Below are positions 26,888 to 35,087 of a DNA stretch of 53,761 nucleotides, in pieces; positions within the stretch are counted from its first letter, which is position 1, and each line of letters starts with the position of its first letter. The stretch comes from Actinomycetota bacterium (GTDB lineage Bacteria; Actinomycetota; Acidimicrobiia; Acidimicrobiales; JAMDDE01), in contig JAMDDE010000043.1 of the NCBI GenBank assembly GCA_023489235.1, positions 1-53,761 on the forward strand, written 5' to 3'. The translations under genes were made by a program, and so were the position numbers. The notes beneath the pieces are model-generated. The model was not told the DNA's origin. It was given only the letters and a program-made list of their open reading frames with translations, and searched no databases.

Positions 26888-28024
26888 TCAAGCAAGCTTG
26901 GCAGCTATGGCTCCAGCCTTGGCTAGAGCAGAGCCATCAGCTCCAACGGTGCTGTACTTTGCAGAGGGCCTGGCCAATGCTTCGGTTATCATGTCCTGCA
27001 GCAAGGTGATGAACTCGACAGTTGGATCTATCCACAGATACTTGGCCATTGATCCAGGAATGGTGTTGATCTCGTTCAGGTAGAGCTCCCCTTCGCCGTA
27101 AAGGAAGTCCACTCTGGCCACTCCCCGCACCCCCGTAACTCGAGCCACCAAAAGAGCGTACTCCTTCACCTTTTGCGCAACCTCTTCAGGTAGCTTGGCT
27201 GGTAGCTCTCGTGCAGCGCTCACCATTCCTTCTCCACCAGCGTACTTATCTGCATATCCAAGGATCTCCGAGGATCCGCCTCTACGAAGCGGCTTTTCAA
27301 TTGCTGAAATGGAGGGGGTGGGCCAATTCCTTACCCCAATCTGGACATCATACAGCTCAGGTTTGTATGGTTCGACCACAGCTCCCTCTTGCAGATGCGG
27401 ATTGGTCTCTAGTCTAGCTACGGCGGTTGACAAGTCCTCCACGACATCTATGCCAATAGAGGAGCCTCCATATCTTGGTTTTAAGATGTAAGGACCTTCA
27501 AAAGGTAGGCTGTCCGCTCCAATTGCTTTGGTGAGCAGTACTCGTGGCAACACGGGCAGACCTACTTGCGCCATTAGAGCACCAAAGGCTAGCTTATCCA
27601 TTCCCAGGGCAGCTCCGGCTACTGTTGGCCCCGTATAAGCCACCCCAGCTAGATCCAGGGCAGCTTGCAGAGTCCCATCTTCGCCAGGGCGACCATGACA
27701 ACAGTTCACCACCACATCGGAGGAGAGCAGCTTGTCCCCTTTCAACCGACCCCCTTTGAGAATAAAGCCGCCCTTGCTACCCATGGACAACGAGAGCTCT
27801 GTTGCCCCTTTGGGTACACCTCCCAGAAACTCAGCGGCTTCCATGGTGGGACTCACCTCGAAAAAATCTCCACCTTTACTCCAGTAAATAGCACGCACCG
27901 ACTTGTAGATACCTGAGGAACTAAGCGTTCTCGAAGCTTGCAGACCGGTCAAGATACTTACGTCATGCTCAGGAGAGGGACCACCGAAGAGCACTGACAC
28001 GTTTTGTGCTTCGGCAGCATCCAT
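26888..28024 (-). CDS. ddl: D-alanine--D-alanine ligase
   Basis: Ddl joins two D-alanines for the peptidoglycan stem. It is an ATP-grasp enzyme: VSVLFGGPSPEHDVSILTGL at the N terminus, VNCCHGRPGEDGTLQAALDL, the ATP-binding PYILKPRYGGSSIGIDVVED, and the metal-binding end GVARVDFLYGEGELYLNEIN with TIPGSM. At 378 residues it is a long Ddl. AGGAGG lies ten bases before ATG 28024. It converges on the Mur ligase, its pathway partner. An IS605-type end hairpin (28110-28140) lies about 86 bases upstream of the start. Confidence 0.95.
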   Translation of the reverse strand: MDAAEAQNVSVLFGGPSPEHDVSILTGLQASRTLSSSGIYKSVRAIYWSKGGDFFEVSPTMEAAEFLGGVPKGATELSLSMGSKGGFILKGGRLKGDKLLSSDVVVNCCHGRPGEDGTLQAALDLAGVAYTGPTVAGAALGMDKLAFGALMAQVGLPVLPRVLLTKAIGADSLPFEGPYILKPRYGGSSIGIDVVEDLSTAVARLETNPHLQEGAVVEPYKPELYDVQIGVRNWPTPSISAIEKPLRRGGSSEILGYADKYAGGEGMVSAARELPAKLPEEVAQKVKEYALLVARVTGVRGVARVDFLYGEGELYLNEINTIPGSMAKYLWIDPTVEFITLLQDMITEALARPSAKYSTVGADGSALAKAGAIAAKLA

Positions 28025-28109
28025 TTATATGAACCTCCTAGAAATCATGGGCACTACTATATACTGGCCTGTTCGTATTTGTTCTATAAGTGTCGTGAGA
28101 GTACTGCTC

Positions 28110-28140
28110 TGACATCCTCCCCACGGCCAAAGCCAAGGAG
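28110..28140 (-). mobile_element. Orphan IS200/IS605-type end hairpin, copy 1
   Basis: On the plus strand TGACATCCTCCCCA is followed by CGGCCAAAGCC, a GGC/GCC hairpin. On the minus strand this reads as a hairpin plus GGGGAGGATGTCA, the layout of the right end of tnpB-bearing IS605-group elements, where the omegaRNA scaffold stops and its guide begins. No tnpB gene is adjacent. Two more copies are at 45390-45420 and 50741-50771. Confidence 0.6.
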
Positions 28141-28174
28141 CTCCCCCTTTTTCACAACACCACTGCCACTACCA

Positions 28175-28199
28175 GACTTCGACCTCATAGGTCGAAGTC
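28175..28199 (-). terminator. Perfect 11-bp hairpin over the xthA stop codon
   Basis: GACTTCGACCT (28175-28185) and AGGTCGAAGTC (28189-28199) are perfect inverted repeats around a three-base loop. The xthA stop codon lies inside the structure (28185-28187). It is probably a transcription terminator or 3' stabiliser, although no T run follows directly on the minus strand. Confidence 0.55.
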
Positions 28200-28961
28200 C
28201 ACTACCACCGGAGCATGGTCCGATGGCTGCCTCCCTTTCCTGGCATTACGATCTATCAACACCCACCTCGATCGTTTTGCCAAGCTCTCAGTGGTGAGAA
28301 TGAGGTCTATGCGCATGCCTCTATGCTGATGAAAGTCTCCCCCACGGTAGTCCCACCACGAATAAAGACCACTTTCAGGACGGTGGAGACGGAATACGTC
28401 AACCAATCCCCAGGAGAGCAGTTCCTCCAAGGACCTTCTCTCGGGCTCGGTAACATGGGTATGTCCTTCGAAGAATGCTGGGTCCCAAAGATCTTTGTCG
28501 GTTGGTGCTATATTGAAATCTCCACAGACTGCCAGCATAGACATTGGATCGAATCGCTTCGCCAAGTACTCTTGCAAATGAGAGAGCCATAGGAGCTTGG
28601 CTTCGTAGTACTCGCTTCCCACCTCGCGCCCATTCGGGACATAAACGCTCAAGACCACGATGGATCCGCACCTTGCGCTGAGCAATCTGCATTCCCCGCT
28701 CGCATAGGGATCATCATCACCGAAGCCATAGGAGCTATCCGTCAGGCCAATGCGACTGAGTATGGCCACTCCATTCCAACGCCCACTGCCATGATGAACT
28801 GACTCGTAACCAAGCTCGGCAAAGCGCTCCGTGGGAAACGCCTCATCAGTCAGTTTGGTCTCCTGCAGACAGAGGATATCGGGGGAGGCATAGTCAAGCC
28901 ACTCCTCTACCCTTGGCATACGAGCATTGAGAGAGTTGACATTCCACGTTGCCAAGCGCAT
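28185..28961 (-). CDS. xthA: Exodeoxyribonuclease III
   Basis: XthA is an AP endonuclease and 3' exonuclease of base-excision repair. It shows RLATWNVNSLNARMPRVEEW at the N terminus, ILCLQETKLTDEAFP with the metal-binding Glu, VYVPNGREVGSEYYEAKLLW, CGDFNIAPTDKDLWDP, the YSWWDYRGGDFHQHRGMRID segment and DHAPVVVDFDL at the end with the catalytic Asp-His. The 258-residue length is normal. It lies 12 bp after fabZ on the same strand, so the two are probably cotranscribed. Confidence 0.95.
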   Translation of the reverse strand: MRLATWNVNSLNARMPRVEEWLDYASPDILCLQETKLTDEAFPTERFAELGYESVHHGSGRWNGVAILSRIGLTDSSYGFGDDDPYASGECRLLSARCGSIVVLSVYVPNGREVGSEYYEAKLLWLSHLQEYLAKRFDPMSMLAVCGDFNIAPTDKDLWDPAFFEGHTHVTEPERRSLEELLSWGLVDVFRLHRPESGLYSWWDYRGGDFHQHRGMRIDLILTTESLAKRSRWVLIDRNARKGRQPSDHAPVVVDFDL

Positions 28962-28973
28962 GACCCCTCGCTC

Positions 28974-29390
28974 TCAGAGATCAACCATCACAAACATGAG
29001 ATCTACTTCGCACGCAGCCTCTCCACCAACTACAGCCTTGCCATGTCCTGTTCCTGCTCGAGCAGACATATGGCTCAACTCAACCTCCATCTCCAGCACT
29101 TCGCCAGGCAATACCTGCCTCCGGAATCGTGCTTTGTCTATACCACCAAATACCGGAAGTTTCCCTGAGTATCGTTCATCACTGAGCACAGCTACTGCTC
29201 CCAGTTGGGCGAGAGACTCTACCATCAGCACTCCGGGTAGTATGGGACGATCCGGGAAGTGCCCAGCAAAAAACCACTCATCACCTCTAAGCTTCCACCT
29301 ACCTCGTGCCCTCTTTCCGGGAGAGACTTCAGTAACTTCGTCTACTAGCAAAAACGGCTCACGATGCGGCAAAATATCTGTGGGTTGCAT
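28974..29390 (-). CDS. fabZ: 3-hydroxyacyl-[ACP] dehydratase FabZ
   Basis: FabZ dehydrates 3-hydroxyacyl-ACP to trans-2-enoyl-ACP in fatty-acid elongation. The hot-dog-fold protein has LPHREPFLLVDEVTEVSPGK, then the active site FAGHFPDRPILPGVLMVESL with His44 and Glu58. The length (138) is normal. It precedes xthA and follows kgd's end at a distance of about 185 bp. Its substrate carrier, AcpP, is encoded at 8510-8809. A FabZ-type gene away from other fab genes could also serve a specialised pathway, but the motifs are canonical. Confidence 0.94.
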   Translation of the reverse strand: MQPTDILPHREPFLLVDEVTEVSPGKRARGRWKLRGDEWFFAGHFPDRPILPGVLMVESLAQLGAVAVLSDERYSGKLPVFGGIDKARFRRQVLPGEVLEMEVELSHMSARAGTGHGKAVVGGEAACEVDLMFVMVDL

Positions 29391-29575
29391 GAATCAGACG
29401 TTAGCTCATTTTCATAGCAGGAATTGTGCTCTGCTCTGTTCGAAATTTCGAGATTGCAATCGGCAACCGTCCTTTATTGCTTTGCGTGATTGCTTTGCGT
29501 GGTTGCACTCCAGCTCCTTCACTGTATTGCTTGAATATTGCTTAAATATACTGCTTAAAGATAGTTCCTCAATGG

Positions 29576-32500
29576 TCAACCAAGGGCACGGGAAAGGATA
29601 TCCTCCTGCTCCAACCTGTGCTTAGCTGCGCTTCCTGTGGCAGTACTAGCTGAAGCCGCTCTGCTCACATGCCTGAACGTGATGGCAGGACCGAATAGCC
29701 GGTGTAATCTTTCATGCACATAGGCCCATGCCCCCATGTTCTCGGGCTCTTCCTGTAAGAACACGACCTCGCCCATGCTGGGATAACGAGAGAGGGTATT
29801 GAGCAGCTTGCCTTCAGGCCAAGGATATAGCTGCTCTATCCTGACTACGGCCGTAGGAACTTGAACTCTCTCTGAATGAGCTGTGCGCCATGCCATTGCA
29901 TCGTAAGCAACTTTCCCTGAACACAGCACAACCCTGCGCACTGTATCCGGATCTATCTCCTCCGTACTAGAGAGAGTAGGACCAGCATCATAGGTAGCTC
30001 CTCCAGTATGGGGGTCGTCCAGTATCTCCAAAAAACTACCCTTCTGCAAAGAGGTCGTCTTGGAATGAGCTGTTCTGGCTCGCAAGAGAGACTTAGGGGT
30101 GAACACCACCAGTGGCCTTCGATTCCCACCTCTTACCTGCCCACGCAAGAGGTGGAAGTACTGCGCTGCGGTGGTCGGGTATGCCACGGTCATGTTATTG
30201 TCCGCACAAAGGGAGAGGAACCTCTCCATACGAGCCGATGAGTGCTCCGGTCCCTGTCCCTCGTACCCATGGGGCAACAACAACACCAAACCGGACAACT
30301 GACCCCATTTGTCCTCCGCTGCCACCAGGAAGTTGTCGATTATGATCTGTCCACCATTAGCGAAGTCACCGAACTGGGCCTCCCAGGCCACCAAGGAGTC
30401 CCTGGCCACTACTGAGTACCCATACTCAAAGCCAAGAGCAGCGTACTCCGACAGAAGCGAGTCATAAACGAGGAAGCGTCCTGCATCGATCCCTCTACGC
30501 TCCCTAGCGAGATTGGCCAATGGGATCAGCTCGCTCCCATTGCTGTAGTCCACTAGAACTGCATGACGTTGGCTGAACGTCCCTCTCCTGGTATCCTGTC
30601 CGGCCAGACGAACATCAATCCCCTCCATGAGCAAGGACCCGAATGCCATAGCCTCTGCCAAAGACCAGTCAACTTCGCCCGAGCTATAGAGTTGCGCTCT
30701 AGTGGAGAACTGGCGAGCAAGCTTAGGGTGCAGTTGGAACGAGGGAGGCGTCTCGGTAACCGCTCTCTCTATCTCATCCAAGATCTCCTTCTCGACGCCA
30801 GTCTCCAGCCATTCAACCGGTTGGTCCACGGCAGGTTGAGCTGTCATAGGTTGCTGGAGGGATTTGGATACCTCAGCCTCTGAACGAGTCTCCCGCAAAG
30901 CACGTTCAAGCCTAGCCGAGAAATCATCCAGTGCCTGCTCGGCTTGTTCGAGGGTTATGTCACCCCTACGAACTAGTAGCTCTGTGTACAGCTTGCGTAC
31001 AGAGCGATGACTATCTATGCGCTGGTACATGAGAGGCTGAGTGTAACTGGGATCGTCTCCTTCGTTGTGACCATGGCGTCGATAGCACACCATGTCCACT
31101 ACAACGTCCTTGTGAAACTCCTGTCGATAGGCGAATGCCAACTGGGCGGCCCTGAAGCACGCTTCAGGATCATCGCCGTTCACATGGAATATGGGGGCTT
31201 GGATCATGCGAGCCACATCAGTGGGATATACAGAGGTTCGTGCTGCTTTGGGTGCTGTAGTGAAACCAAGTTGGTTGTCGATGACCAAGTGAACTGTACC
31301 ACCAACTCGGTAACCACTCAGCCCAGAGAAGTTGAGCGTCTCCGCCACCACTCCCTGGCCTGCAAAGGCAGCATCCCCATGCACCAACAAGGCCAGCACC
31401 GGGAACTCATGAGCAGGTCCTTCCGTCTCTTCATGACGACTAGCGAGGGCATCCTGCTTGGCACGGACCATCCCCTCGACCACAGGATCAACCGCCTCCA
31501 AATGTGACGGATTAGAAGCAAGAGTCACAGGAAGCTCTGCCCCAGAAACCCCTCTGAACTTTCCACTGGCCCCTTTATGGTATTTGACGTCCCCAGAACC
31601 TTGGACAGATTCGGGGTCCATGTTCCCTTCGAACTCAGCAAATATATCCTCATAGGACAAGCCGACTATGTTGGCTAATACGTTTAGCCTACCACGATGC
31701 GCCATTCCAATGACTGCCTCAGCTACACCTTGAACAGCAGCCTGATTCAAAACCGTATCGATGAAAACAATGGCAGATTCCGCTCCTTCCAATCCGAAAC
31801 GCTTCTGCCCCACATACCTAGTGTGCAGAAATCGCTCGAAAGCCTCTGCTGCGTTGAGTCGGTCGAGTATGTGCAGTTTCTCCGAGAGGTCGATCTCAGG
31901 GGTGACTCCCTCTATGTGCCTTTGAATCCATGCTTTCTCCGCAGGCTCCTGGATATGCATGTACTCCACGGTCAGGGTTCGCATATAGGAGTTGCGCAGC
32001 ACTTCCAATATCTCCCCCAAGCTCATCACCTCGCGTCCTGCCAAACCGCCGGTATGGAACTGTCTGTCCATATCCCACACGGTGAGACCATAGCTAAGAG
32101 GATCCAGTTCGGGATGGAGTTGGGGACGGCTCATCTCCAAAGGATCCAGGTTAGCCATGAGATGAGCTCGCACTCTGTACATGTGGATCAAGGATTGCAC
32201 TTGCATTTGTTTGGCCAGTCGACCGTGATCGAGCTCCGGGGGATTTACGTCCTCCCGCCAACGGATTGGTTCATAGGGAACTCCAAGCGAAGCGAATATG
32301 TCGTCGTAGAATCCATCAGCTCCTTTGAGGAGCTCATCTATACGAGCAAGGAACAATCCCGAGGTGGCACCTTGAATCACCCGATGATCATAGGTAGAGG
32401 TCAAGGTGAACACCTTGCTTATACCTAGTTCGCCGAGCATGCGGGGATCTGCAGCCTGATACTCTGCTGGGTAGCCAACTGCCCCTACCCCTACAATAAC

Positions 32501-33379
32501 CCCTTGACCTGTCATCAAACGGGGCACGGAGTGAACGGTTCCCACTGTCCCAGGGTTGGTTAGCTGGACTGTAGTACCAACGAAATCATCTACAGTGGCC
32601 TTATTGGTACGAACCTTTCTGACCAACTCCTCGTATGCCGAGACGAACTGGGCAAAGTCCAGGAGATCAGCGTTCTTGATGCAAGGAACAAGTAGAGTCC
32701 TCGTGCCGTCCGGTCGTTCCACATCTACAGCCACCCCCAGCCCAACATGTTCGTGATGAGCTATCGCCGGTTGCCGACCATCACCACCGGGAACGAAACT
32801 GGAATTCATGATGGGCATTTCTTTCAAGGCACGAACCACGGCGAAGGCAATATAGTGCGTGAAACTAGTTTTCCCACCATTTGTCCTACCAAGGTGACCG
32901 TTGACTACGATCCTATTGGCCTCCAACAACTTTGCAGAGACTTGACGGACACTGGTAGCTGTGGGCATGGAGAGGCTGGAATCCATGTTGGTCGCCAACT
33001 TGGCCGATGCTCCTCGTAGTATTTCGAGTTCCACCCCTTCATCCGCCTTGGCCTCCGCTGTCGTCATGGCCACGCCCTCACTCGATCGACTAGCTACCTG
33101 ACCTTTGACGTCTTTCCCTGTCCCATCGAGCTGCCTGCTCCTCGAGATCTCCGTATCACTAGATGGAGGCCTGGCAGAGACAGCTGCATCAGAGGGGGTA
33201 GACACAACAGAACCGGTAAGCTCTTGGGGAGAAGTAGCCGGTTCATAGTCAGTGAAGAACTCTCGCCAGCTCTCGCTAACCGATTGGGGATCGGCCTTGT
33301 AGCGCTCGTACATATCGTCCACTAACCACGCATTCGGGCCAAAGGCACCTATGAGTCTACTGCGAGCAGTTGTCATCAC
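29576..33379 (-). CDS. kgd: Multifunctional 2-oxoglutarate metabolism enzyme (E2-E1 fusion)
   Basis: The 1267-residue protein combines an E2 succinyltransferase domain and a thiamine-diphosphate E1 2-oxoglutarate dehydrogenase, the actinobacterial KGD/OdhA type. The N terminus RLIGAFGPNAWLVDDMYERY is the family docking helix; a linker follows, then the E2 core (about residues 120-360) ending TSTYDHRVIQGATSGLF with its catalytic His, then the E1 part with GMAHRGRLNVLANIVGLSYE, HGDAAFAGQGVVAETLNFS and RRHGHNEGDDPSYTQPLMYQ. There is no lipoyl domain, as expected, so it relies on a lipoylated partner elsewhere. It can act as dehydrogenase, 2-oxoglutarate decarboxylase or carboligase. The start is GTG-ATG (33379/33376). 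Upstream lies a 742-bp repeat-rich spacer that likely holds its regulation. Confidence 0.96.
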   Translation of the reverse strand: MMTTARSRLIGAFGPNAWLVDDMYERYKADPQSVSESWREFFTDYEPATSPQELTGSVVSTPSDAAVSARPPSSDTEISRSRQLDGTGKDVKGQVASRSSEGVAMTTAEAKADEGVELEILRGASAKLATNMDSSLSMPTATSVRQVSAKLLEANRIVVNGHLGRTNGGKTSFTHYIAFAVVRALKEMPIMNSSFVPGGDGRQPAIAHHEHVGLGVAVDVERPDGTRTLLVPCIKNADLLDFAQFVSAYEELVRKVRTNKATVDDFVGTTVQLTNPGTVGTVHSVPRLMTGQGVIVGVGAVGYPAEYQAADPRMLGELGISKVFTLTSTYDHRVIQGATSGLFLARIDELLKGADGFYDDIFASLGVPYEPIRWREDVNPPELDHGRLAKQMQVQSLIHMYRVRAHLMANLDPLEMSRPQLHPELDPLSYGLTVWDMDRQFHTGGLAGREVMSLGEILEVLRNSYMRTLTVEYMHIQEPAEKAWIQRHIEGVTPEIDLSEKLHILDRLNAAEAFERFLHTRYVGQKRFGLEGAESAIVFIDTVLNQAAVQGVAEAVIGMAHRGRLNVLANIVGLSYEDIFAEFEGNMDPESVQGSGDVKYHKGASGKFRGVSGAELPVTLASNPSHLEAVDPVVEGMVRAKQDALASRHEETEGPAHEFPVLALLVHGDAAFAGQGVVAETLNFSGLSGYRVGGTVHLVIDNQLGFTTAPKAARTSVYPTDVARMIQAPIFHVNGDDPEACFRAAQLAFAYRQEFHKDVVVDMVCYRRHGHNEGDDPSYTQPLMYQRIDSHRSVRKLYTELLVRRGDITLEQAEQALDDFSARLERALRETRSEAEVSKSLQQPMTAQPAVDQPVEWLETGVEKEILDEIERAVTETPPSFQLHPKLARQFSTRAQLYSSGEVDWSLAEAMAFGSLLMEGIDVRLAGQDTRRGTFSQRHAVLVDYSNGSELIPLANLARERRGIDAGRFLVYDSLLSEYAALGFEYGYSVVARDSLVAWEAQFGDFANGGQIIIDNFLVAAEDKWGQLSGLVLLLPHGYEGQGPEHSSARMERFLSLCADNNMTVAYPTTAAQYFHLLRGQVRGGNRRPLVVFTPKSLLRARTAHSKTTSLQKGSFLEILDDPHTGGATYDAGPTLSSTEEIDPDTVRRVVLCSGKVAYDAMAWRTAHSERVQVPTAVVRIEQLYPWPEGKLLNTLSRYPSMGEVVFLQEEPENMGAWAYVHERLHRLFGPAITFRHVSRAASASTATGSAAKHRLEQEDILSRALG

Positions 33380-33632
33380 TAATGAGCTTAGTTGTCGGAA
33401 TGGACATATTTTGCACAGAGGATCACTCTCGAACAGCCATCCTCGAGAAAAGAGCGGACAGTGGCCTGATGAAACTTATTCGGCACATTTAGCCAAAAAG
33501 GATACAAGCCAGAGGCTCGGTACTCTAGAAGCTCCTTTCCACCGGCTGGCCGGATAACCTTGCCACAGCTAGAAGTAATATTCTCGTAACTTATAAAGCT
33601 AGCGCTTTTACTCCTTGAGTTGTATAATGAAA

Positions 33633-33797
33633 GTGTAAGGCAGGGCTCCTTGAGAAGAAGGGAGTGCAACATGGAGGATACTCCACCTGGCTAAAAGGGC
33701 GGGTTAGCCCGTCTGAGATCTACAATTTGGTTGTTACTTATCTAGGTGACACCAAGTGGTGCCCATGTTGATAGATGGTAACAACCGAAGTATTTTT
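33633..33797 (+). ncRNA. Candidate structured small RNA or orphan attenuator
   Basis: A TATAAT box at 33623-33628 would start a plus-strand transcript near 33635. The RNA could form CTCCTT (33646-33651) with AAGGGAG (33658-33664), hiding the ribosome site of a mini-ORF (MEDTPPG, 33671-33694). It could then form a GGGC/GCCC hairpin near 33698-33711, and finally a long stem GGTTGTTAC (33729-33737) / GTAACAACC (33778-33786) with an inner ATCTA/TAGAT helix and a CACC/GGTG tip. GAAGTATTTTTTCC follows, so the stem resembles an intrinsic terminator. No plus-strand gene lies downstream. It matches no RNA family I recognise. The -35 box is poor. Confidence 0.35.
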
Positions 33798-33857
33798 TCC
33801 TTTTCGTATAAGCAAGCTTGCTGATTAAGTGTGGTCAGTGAGTTTGTACGGGGCAAC

Positions 33858-33995
33858 GGAAACAGTGGCACGTGTGGCGTCTTTGACCAGAAGGGTGATG
33901 TGCCAGAAGAGATAGCGTTCGCGTAGTGCTTTAGTAAGCATTATTCTAAAGATAGTAGAACGCTTGAGTGCTATCTGAGGCGTGCCACTGTTTCC
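33858..33995. repeat. 138-bp nested inverted-repeat element
   Basis: The outer arms are a perfect 15-bp inverted repeat: GGAAACAGTGGCACG (33858-33872) and CGTGCCACTGTTTCC (33981-33995). Inside are AGCGTTC (33914-33920) / GAACGCT (33958-33964), GATAG (33911-33915) / CTATC (33971-33975) and CTTTAG (33929-33934) / CTAAAG (33946-33951). It resembles either a miniature inverted-repeat transposable element or the template of a long folded RNA. No target-site duplication was found and no second copy was seen in the window. Confidence 0.6.
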
Positions 33996-34121
33996 AACCC
34001 TGAAGTTTCGAACTTCAAATTCTTAAAGTTTACTATTAGTCGTAATTTGCGTTATCAAACACTATTTGCGTTAACACTCCGAAGAGATTATTTGGCCGTA
34101 AACCAAATCAATATATTTGCC

Positions 34122-35054
34122 TCATCCACTTGCCTGAGTGGGTACTTGTGCTTCGTTTACTTCGTTGACCACGGGAAGATGGACTATTCCTGCACTCTGA
34201 GCTAACGAGAGTGCAATAGCGCAAAGGACAAGGCCTACTACCAATAAAACAAGAACAGGTCTAAGTCTGTTCATAACCGATCTTGTTCGGGCTGTTGACT
34301 TTTCCCTGAAGTTTTTCCTGAAAGTACTCGTTGTCTTAGTTCCTTCAGAGTGCTCGAGCCCTCTCCCGACAAGAGCTGCTTCACGCCCATTCATGGCGTT
34401 CGAACCTGCTTTGCTCTTCGATAGGTTGGGTTGGTCGGACTGGTAAGCAAGTGATCGGGCAACCACGAGCAATGAGCTTACGGATGTGTAGGACAGACCA
34501 GCCAGGAGCAGTTTGAAGGCTCCTCTGGCCGTCAGAACCTCCAATACAATCCCCTTGTTGTAAGCCCTATGATGGCGAGGTAGGCCCTCCTGAGACGCAT
34601 GAATGGCTCTCGTCGAATGTGACTTCACTGGAGAATAGCGCTCGACTCCGTGATCAAGTCGATCCTCGTGGGCAAACCATCCTCTTCTTATGGACTCGAG
34701 CAAGAACCCATTGATCTCCTCCCATCCAAAGAGGTCAACACGGTCAAGGTCAGACCGCCCTGATAGGCCGCCAGTACGAGAGGTGTAGTCGGATCTGAGA
34801 ACAGCCATACCGCTGGGATCGAAGGTCAAGGTAACCGCTCCTTGGTCCGCCATTCCCTGACCATTGACTATACCGGTCGATCCCCATTTTGCCACCAATG
34901 AAGAGTCGCAAGAGAGAAGGATCGCTCCTACTATGCGGACTTTGACGACAGGGGTAGCAGAGAAAAGGCTCTCCTCCACCGAAGACGGATCGCCATCGGA
35001 TAGATCACCGTCATGAGCACCCACGAGGAGCCTGGGTTCAAGAGAGCTAGCCAT
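34122..35054 (-). CDS. Hypothetical membrane-anchored protein
   Basis: I do not recognise a family for this 310-residue protein. The N-terminal three quarters look soluble, with a beta-rich segment (VVKVRIVGAILLSCDSSLVA, ADQGAVTLTFDPSGMAVLRS) and a helical part with a weakly hydrophobic stretch (FKLLLAGLSYTSVSSLLVVA). After a basic Ser/Thr-rich linker, one strong membrane helix lies near the end (RPVLVLLVVGLVLCAIALSL), followed by a short tail. It is therefore probably tail-anchored or a single-pass protein. It lies 33 bp after the YdjC-type deacetylase gene on the same strand and may be cotranscribed. The start is uncertain. Confidence 0.6.
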   Translation of the reverse strand: MASSLEPRLLVGAHDGDLSDGDPSSVEESLFSATPVVKVRIVGAILLSCDSSLVAKWGSTGIVNGQGMADQGAVTLTFDPSGMAVLRSDYTSRTGGLSGRSDLDRVDLFGWEEINGFLLESIRRGWFAHEDRLDHGVERYSPVKSHSTRAIHASQEGLPRHHRAYNKGIVLEVLTARGAFKLLLAGLSYTSVSSLLVVARSLAYQSDQPNLSKSKAGSNAMNGREAALVGRGLEHSEGTKTTSTFRKNFREKSTARTRSVMNRLRPVLVLLVVGLVLCAIALSLAQSAGIVHLPVVNEVNEAQVPTQASG

Positions 35055-35087
35055 GGCTACAGCTCGGTATTGCCAACCTGACCACTC

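Larger units (their letters stand above)
33380..34121. other. Repeat-rich 742-bp intergenic region upstream of kgd
   Basis: No convincing protein gene lies here. It holds, left to right, a TATAAT box (33623-33628, plus), a seven-codon ORF with a strong ribosome site (33671-33694), a large stem-loop followed by a T tract (33729-33797), the palindrome AGCAAGCTTGCT (about 33811-33822), a nested inverted-repeat element (33858-33995), the palindrome TGAAGTTTCGAACTTCA (34001-34017) and two direct copies of ATTTGCGTTA (34045-34054, 34064-34073). Some of these may control kgd, which starts at 33379; others may form a separate RNA gene. Confidence 0.6.

Noticed and set aside
31697-32428. 243-codon plus-strand ORF
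   Set aside because: It is inside kgd on the other strand; kgd motifs are intact across this stretch.
33388-33672. 94-codon minus-strand ORF upstream of kgd
   Set aside because: Composition is irregular, no ribosome site or domain is seen, and it overlaps the region of RNA-like stems.
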